64,000 bases of DNA from assembly GCA_020161665.1 (NCBI GenBank), contig JAIUPA010000016.1:1-64000 (forward strand), written 5' to 3'. Each line of letters begins with the position of its first letter. Position 1 is the first letter of the stretch. This document shows, one piece after another, positions 61,986-64,000 of the stretch. This DNA is from Pseudomonadota bacterium. Lineage in GTDB: Bacteria; Pseudomonadota; Alphaproteobacteria; Rhizobiales; Rhizobiaceae. The translations under genes and the position numbers were made by a program. The notes beneath the pieces are model-generated. The model was given only the letters and a program-made list of their open reading frames with translations, was not told the origin of the DNA and ran no database searches.

Positions 61986-62074
61986 GAACCATAAAAGCGC
62001 AGCGCTATGCGCGCGCAAGCTGGGCCGCGGCGCATCCGCGCCGGGCCGATGTCGAGGGAAACGGGCAGGTTTCG

Positions 62075-62494
62075 ATGACCGCCGCAGAAGGAACGGGAAC
62101 TGAAATGGCAAAAGAAATGACCAAGACCGGACTGACTGACGACGCCCTGCCGGATGTTCTCATGCGGGTTGTTTCCGAACTGCACGACGTTGCCTATCTG
62201 ATCGAGCGTATCGAGCCTGAGCTGCTGGAAATCTCCGGCGGTGAAGCGCTGATGTCCTCGCCCGATTGCCTCAAGGTCATGCAGGGCATTGACCTTGCTG
62301 TGCAGAAAACGCGCGGCCTTGCCGAATTCATCGACACGATCACCGCCTCCGTTCCCGGCGATTGGCACGTGAACCTCGCGACCGCCCTCAATCTCGTCAA
62401 GCTTGCCGACATGAAGCATGCGCTGGCCACGGGCCGCCGTCATGGCCATTCCCAGCCGCTCAACAAGGCTGCCGGCGATTTCGACTTCTTCTAA
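62075..62494 (+). CDS. cheT: CheT-like protein (CheZ-related phosphatase candidate)
   Basis: A 139-aa all-helical protein at the place of E. meliloti CheT (orf10), between cheD and fliF. Helix 3 contains Asp73-x3-Gln77 (GIDLAVQKTRGLAEFIDTIT), the DxxxQ arrangement of CheZ/CheX-type phosphatases, which release phosphate from CheY. The C-terminus (GRRHGHSQPLNKAAGDFDFF) resembles the CheY-binding tail of CheZ in being acidic and aromatic. The start could instead be ATG 62105 (MAKEMTKTGLTDD), which has a similar ribosome site. I recall recent reports giving CheT a phosphatase role; treat that as from memory. Confidence 0.82.
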   Translation: MTAAEGTGTEMAKEMTKTGLTDDALPDVLMRVVSELHDVAYLIERIEPELLEISGGEALMSSPDCLKVMQGIDLAVQKTRGLAEFIDTITASVPGDWHVNLATALNLVKLADMKHALATGRRHGHSQPLNKAAGDFDFF

Positions 62495-62504
62495 GGCCTG
62501 ATGC

Positions 62505-62525
62505 GACGCCCGGTTTTCGGGCGTC
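62505..62525 (+). terminator. Stem-loop between cheT and fliF
   Basis: GACGCCCG-GTTTT-CGGGCGTC, an 8-bp perfect stem with a 5-nt loop, 11 nt after cheT. It lacks a U-run, so it may attenuate or stabilise rather than fully end the transcript. Confidence 0.55.
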
Positions 62526-62631
62526 TCTCCATTCTGCTCTGTCCATACGAAACGCTCGCACAAGTTTCGTTTTCTAACGTCAGCCTGTGATGAGGCGACC
62601 TTGACGGTTTGATGGACGGCACGAGAGCAGA

Positions 62632-64000
62632 ATGAATCTGTCAAATCAATTACTTCGAATCTATCAGAACCTCCTGGCGCTCGGGCAGAAGCGCCTTGCC
62701 ATGCTGGCCGGTGCCGCCGTTGTTTCGCTCGGCCTTGTGGCCGCCGCCGCTTTCTACGTCAACAAGCCCGGTTTCGAGACGCTCTATGTCGGGCTGGAGA
62801 CCACCGACCTCAACAAAATTTCCATTGCCCTTGCCGAAACCGGCGTTGATTTCGAAGTGGGCAGCGATGGCACCAGCCTGCGCGTTCCCGTCGGCGAAAC
62901 CAGCCGCGCCCGTCTTCTTCTCGCCGAACGTGGCCTGCCCGACAGCGCCAATGCCGGATATGAGCTTTTCGACAAGGTCGGCTCGCTCGGCCTGACCTCC
63001 TTCATGCAGGAAGTGACGCGGGTTCGCGCGCTCGAGGGCGAAATCGGTCGCACCATCCAGCAGATTTCCGGTATTTCGGCCGCCCGCGTTCACATCGTCA
63101 TGCCGGATGCGGGTAATTTCCGCCGCGGCGAACAGAAGCCCAGCGCCTCCGTGATGATCCGCGCCGGGGCAGGTGCAGGGCGCAAGGCCGCCCCGTCGAT
63201 CCGCCATCTGGTGGCCTCTGCCGTTCCGGGCCTTGATGTGGCCGATGTGACCATTCTCGATTCCACCGGCCAGCTTCTGGCCTCGGGTGACGATACCGGC
63301 GGCGCCGGTTCTGCCGCCCGTTCGCTGACCGTTGTCCAGAATGTTCAGGAAGAAATCGAGACCAGCATCGACAAGGCGCTGGCGCCCTTCCTAGGAATGG
63401 ACAACTTCCGCTCGTCGGTGACGGCTGCGGTCAATACGGACACCCAGCAGGTTCAGGAAACCGTCTACGACCCCGAATCGCGGGTGGAACGCTCCGTTCG
63501 CACGACGAAGGAAGCGCAGAAGTCGCAGTCACGCCAGTCGGACAATGCCGCCACGGTCGAGCAGAACGTGCCGCAGGCCAATCCGCAGGGCGGTGCCGCC
63601 GGTCCGCAAAATTCCGACGAGACCGACAAGAAGGAAGAGCAGACCAACTACGAGATCAACAGCCGGATCACGGCAACGACGCGCAGCGGCTACAAGGTCG
63701 AAAAGCTGTCCGTGGCGGTCGTCGTCAACCGTGGCCGCATCGCCAAAATGGTTGGTGAGCCGGTCGATCAGGCCAAGGTCGACGCCTATCTGGCTGAAAT
63801 GCAGAAGATCGTCACCTCTGCCGCAGGTCTCAACACCGAACGCGGCGATACGGTTACGGTCACCGCCATGGAGTTCCTCGAAAACCAGCTTCTGGAAGAC
63901 GCAGCCGCTGGCCCCGGAGTTGTCGAAATCCTGACCCGCAATCTGGGTGGAATCATCAACTCTCTGGCCTTCATCGTGGTGGCCTTCCTGGTGGTCTGGA
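62632..64000 (+). CDS. fliF: Flagellar MS-ring protein FliF (partial, 3' end outside window)
   Basis: The first 456 codons of FliF are present and open to the right edge. The N-terminal membrane helix (RLAMLAGAAVVSLGLVAAAA) is followed by the YscJ/FliF domain (GFETLYVGLETTDLNKISIA, AERGLPDSANAGYELFDKVG, RIRALEGEIGRTI-like VRALEGEIGRTIQQISGISA, ARVHIVMPDAG). The C-terminal ring-building part begins SVTAAVNTDTQQVQETVYDP. The second membrane helix begins near residue 438 (GGIINSLAFIVVAFLVV). FliF forms the MS ring of the basal body. The ATG at 62632 follows GAGAGC. It lies 137 nt after cheT, starting the flagellar cluster. Confidence 0.96.
   Translation, partial: MNLSNQLLRIYQNLLALGQKRLAMLAGAAVVSLGLVAAAAFYVNKPGFETLYVGLETTDLNKISIALAETGVDFEVGSDGTSLRVPVGETSRARLLLAERGLPDSANAGYELFDKVGSLGLTSFMQEVTRVRALEGEIGRTIQQISGISAARVHIVMPDAGNFRRGEQKPSASVMIRAGAGAGRKAAPSIRHLVASAVPGLDVADVTILDSTGQLLASGDDTGGAGSAARSLTVVQNVQEEIETSIDKALAPFLGMDNFRSSVTAAVNTDTQQVQETVYDPESRVERSVRTTKEAQKSQSRQSDNAATVEQNVPQANPQGGAAGPQNSDETDKKEEQTNYEINSRITATTRSGYKVEKLSVAVVVNRGRIAKMVGEPVDQAKVDAYLAEMQKIVTSAAGLNTERGDTVTVTAMEFLENQLLEDAAAGPGVVEILTRNLGGIINSLAFIVVAFLVVW

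Overview
The window reads as a chromosomal segment of a Rhizobiaceae-type alphaproteobacterium (Rhizobium/Allorhizobium/Ensifer/Agrobacterium relatives). The main evidence is the order icpA-cheS-cheY1-cheA-cheW-cheR-cheB-cheY2-cheD-cheT-fliF, which is the rhizobial che1/flagellar layout. A podJ-like polarity gene, the lpiA-acvB lipid pair, a murA-hisD-infA-maf-yacG housekeeping cluster, GC-rich coding sequence, and short palindromic intergenic repeats of a rhizobial kind agree with this. From memory, the A. tumefaciens C58 che operon lacks cheW, so a cheW inside this operon argues mildly against that species. I cannot fix the genus. I see no prophage, insertion sequence, CRISPR array or rRNA operon.

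Layout. 1-5.3 kb (minus strand): a partial TIGR02186 gene, a TauE/SafE permease and a 1267-codon podJ-like gene. 5.8-11.2 kb (plus): a fatty-acid beta-oxidation set (acyl-CoA dehydrogenase, thiolase, FadB-like fusion) behind a perfect 22-bp palindrome and interspersed with palindromic repeats. 11.5-21.9 kb (minus): LysE exporter, chemoreceptor, acvB, lpiA, and a transporter-domain hybrid histidine kinase. 22-30.7 kb: mscL, an aminotransferase, galE, a divergent DUF442 sulfurtransferase-like gene, and a five-gene oligopeptide-type ABC transporter. 30.7-32.6 kb (minus): a DUF882 murein-peptidase-like protein and tRNA-Thr. 32.8-38.9 kb (plus): a small hypothetical gene, murA, DUF2948, hisD, UPF0262, a phosphatase, infA, maf, yacG and tRNA-Phe. 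39-43.2 kb (minus): biotin carboxylase-BCCP, a PxpB-PxpC fusion and PxpA. 43.3-46.7 kb (minus): a CHASE2-GGDEF cyclase behind a Flp-type pilin gene, and a GH25 lipoprotein. 47-53.3 kb (plus): an unusual soluble receptor, then a TetR-regulated RND efflux operon. 54-64 kb (plus): the chemotaxis operon running into fliF.

How the genes fit together. The chemotaxis block holds the whole excitation and adaptation circuit (receptor, kinase, coupling protein, methyltransferase, methylesterase, deamidase, two CheY proteins, CheS and CheT) and feeds the flagellar basal body gene. Two more receptors lie elsewhere. Envelope functions recur: PodJ, DUF882, GH25, MurA, LpiA/AcvB, MscL and RND efflux. Candidate CtrA boxes precede podJ, the DUF882 gene and one chemoreceptor, which would link polarity, wall remodelling and motility to the cell cycle; this is inference.

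The least conventional items are these: (1) the biotin carboxylase-BCCP + PxpBC + PxpA operon, which contains all domains of a split urea-carboxylase-like enzyme; (2) a soluble receptor with the MCP hairpin in front of a Cache-like domain and no membrane segment; (3) an IcpA globin domain in which the proximal heme histidine appears to be Glu107; (4) a His/Asp tract in the CheA linker; (5) several near-perfect palindromic operators with no assigned regulator. Starts were chosen by eye from Shine-Dalgarno (SD) sequences, overlaps and remembered family length.
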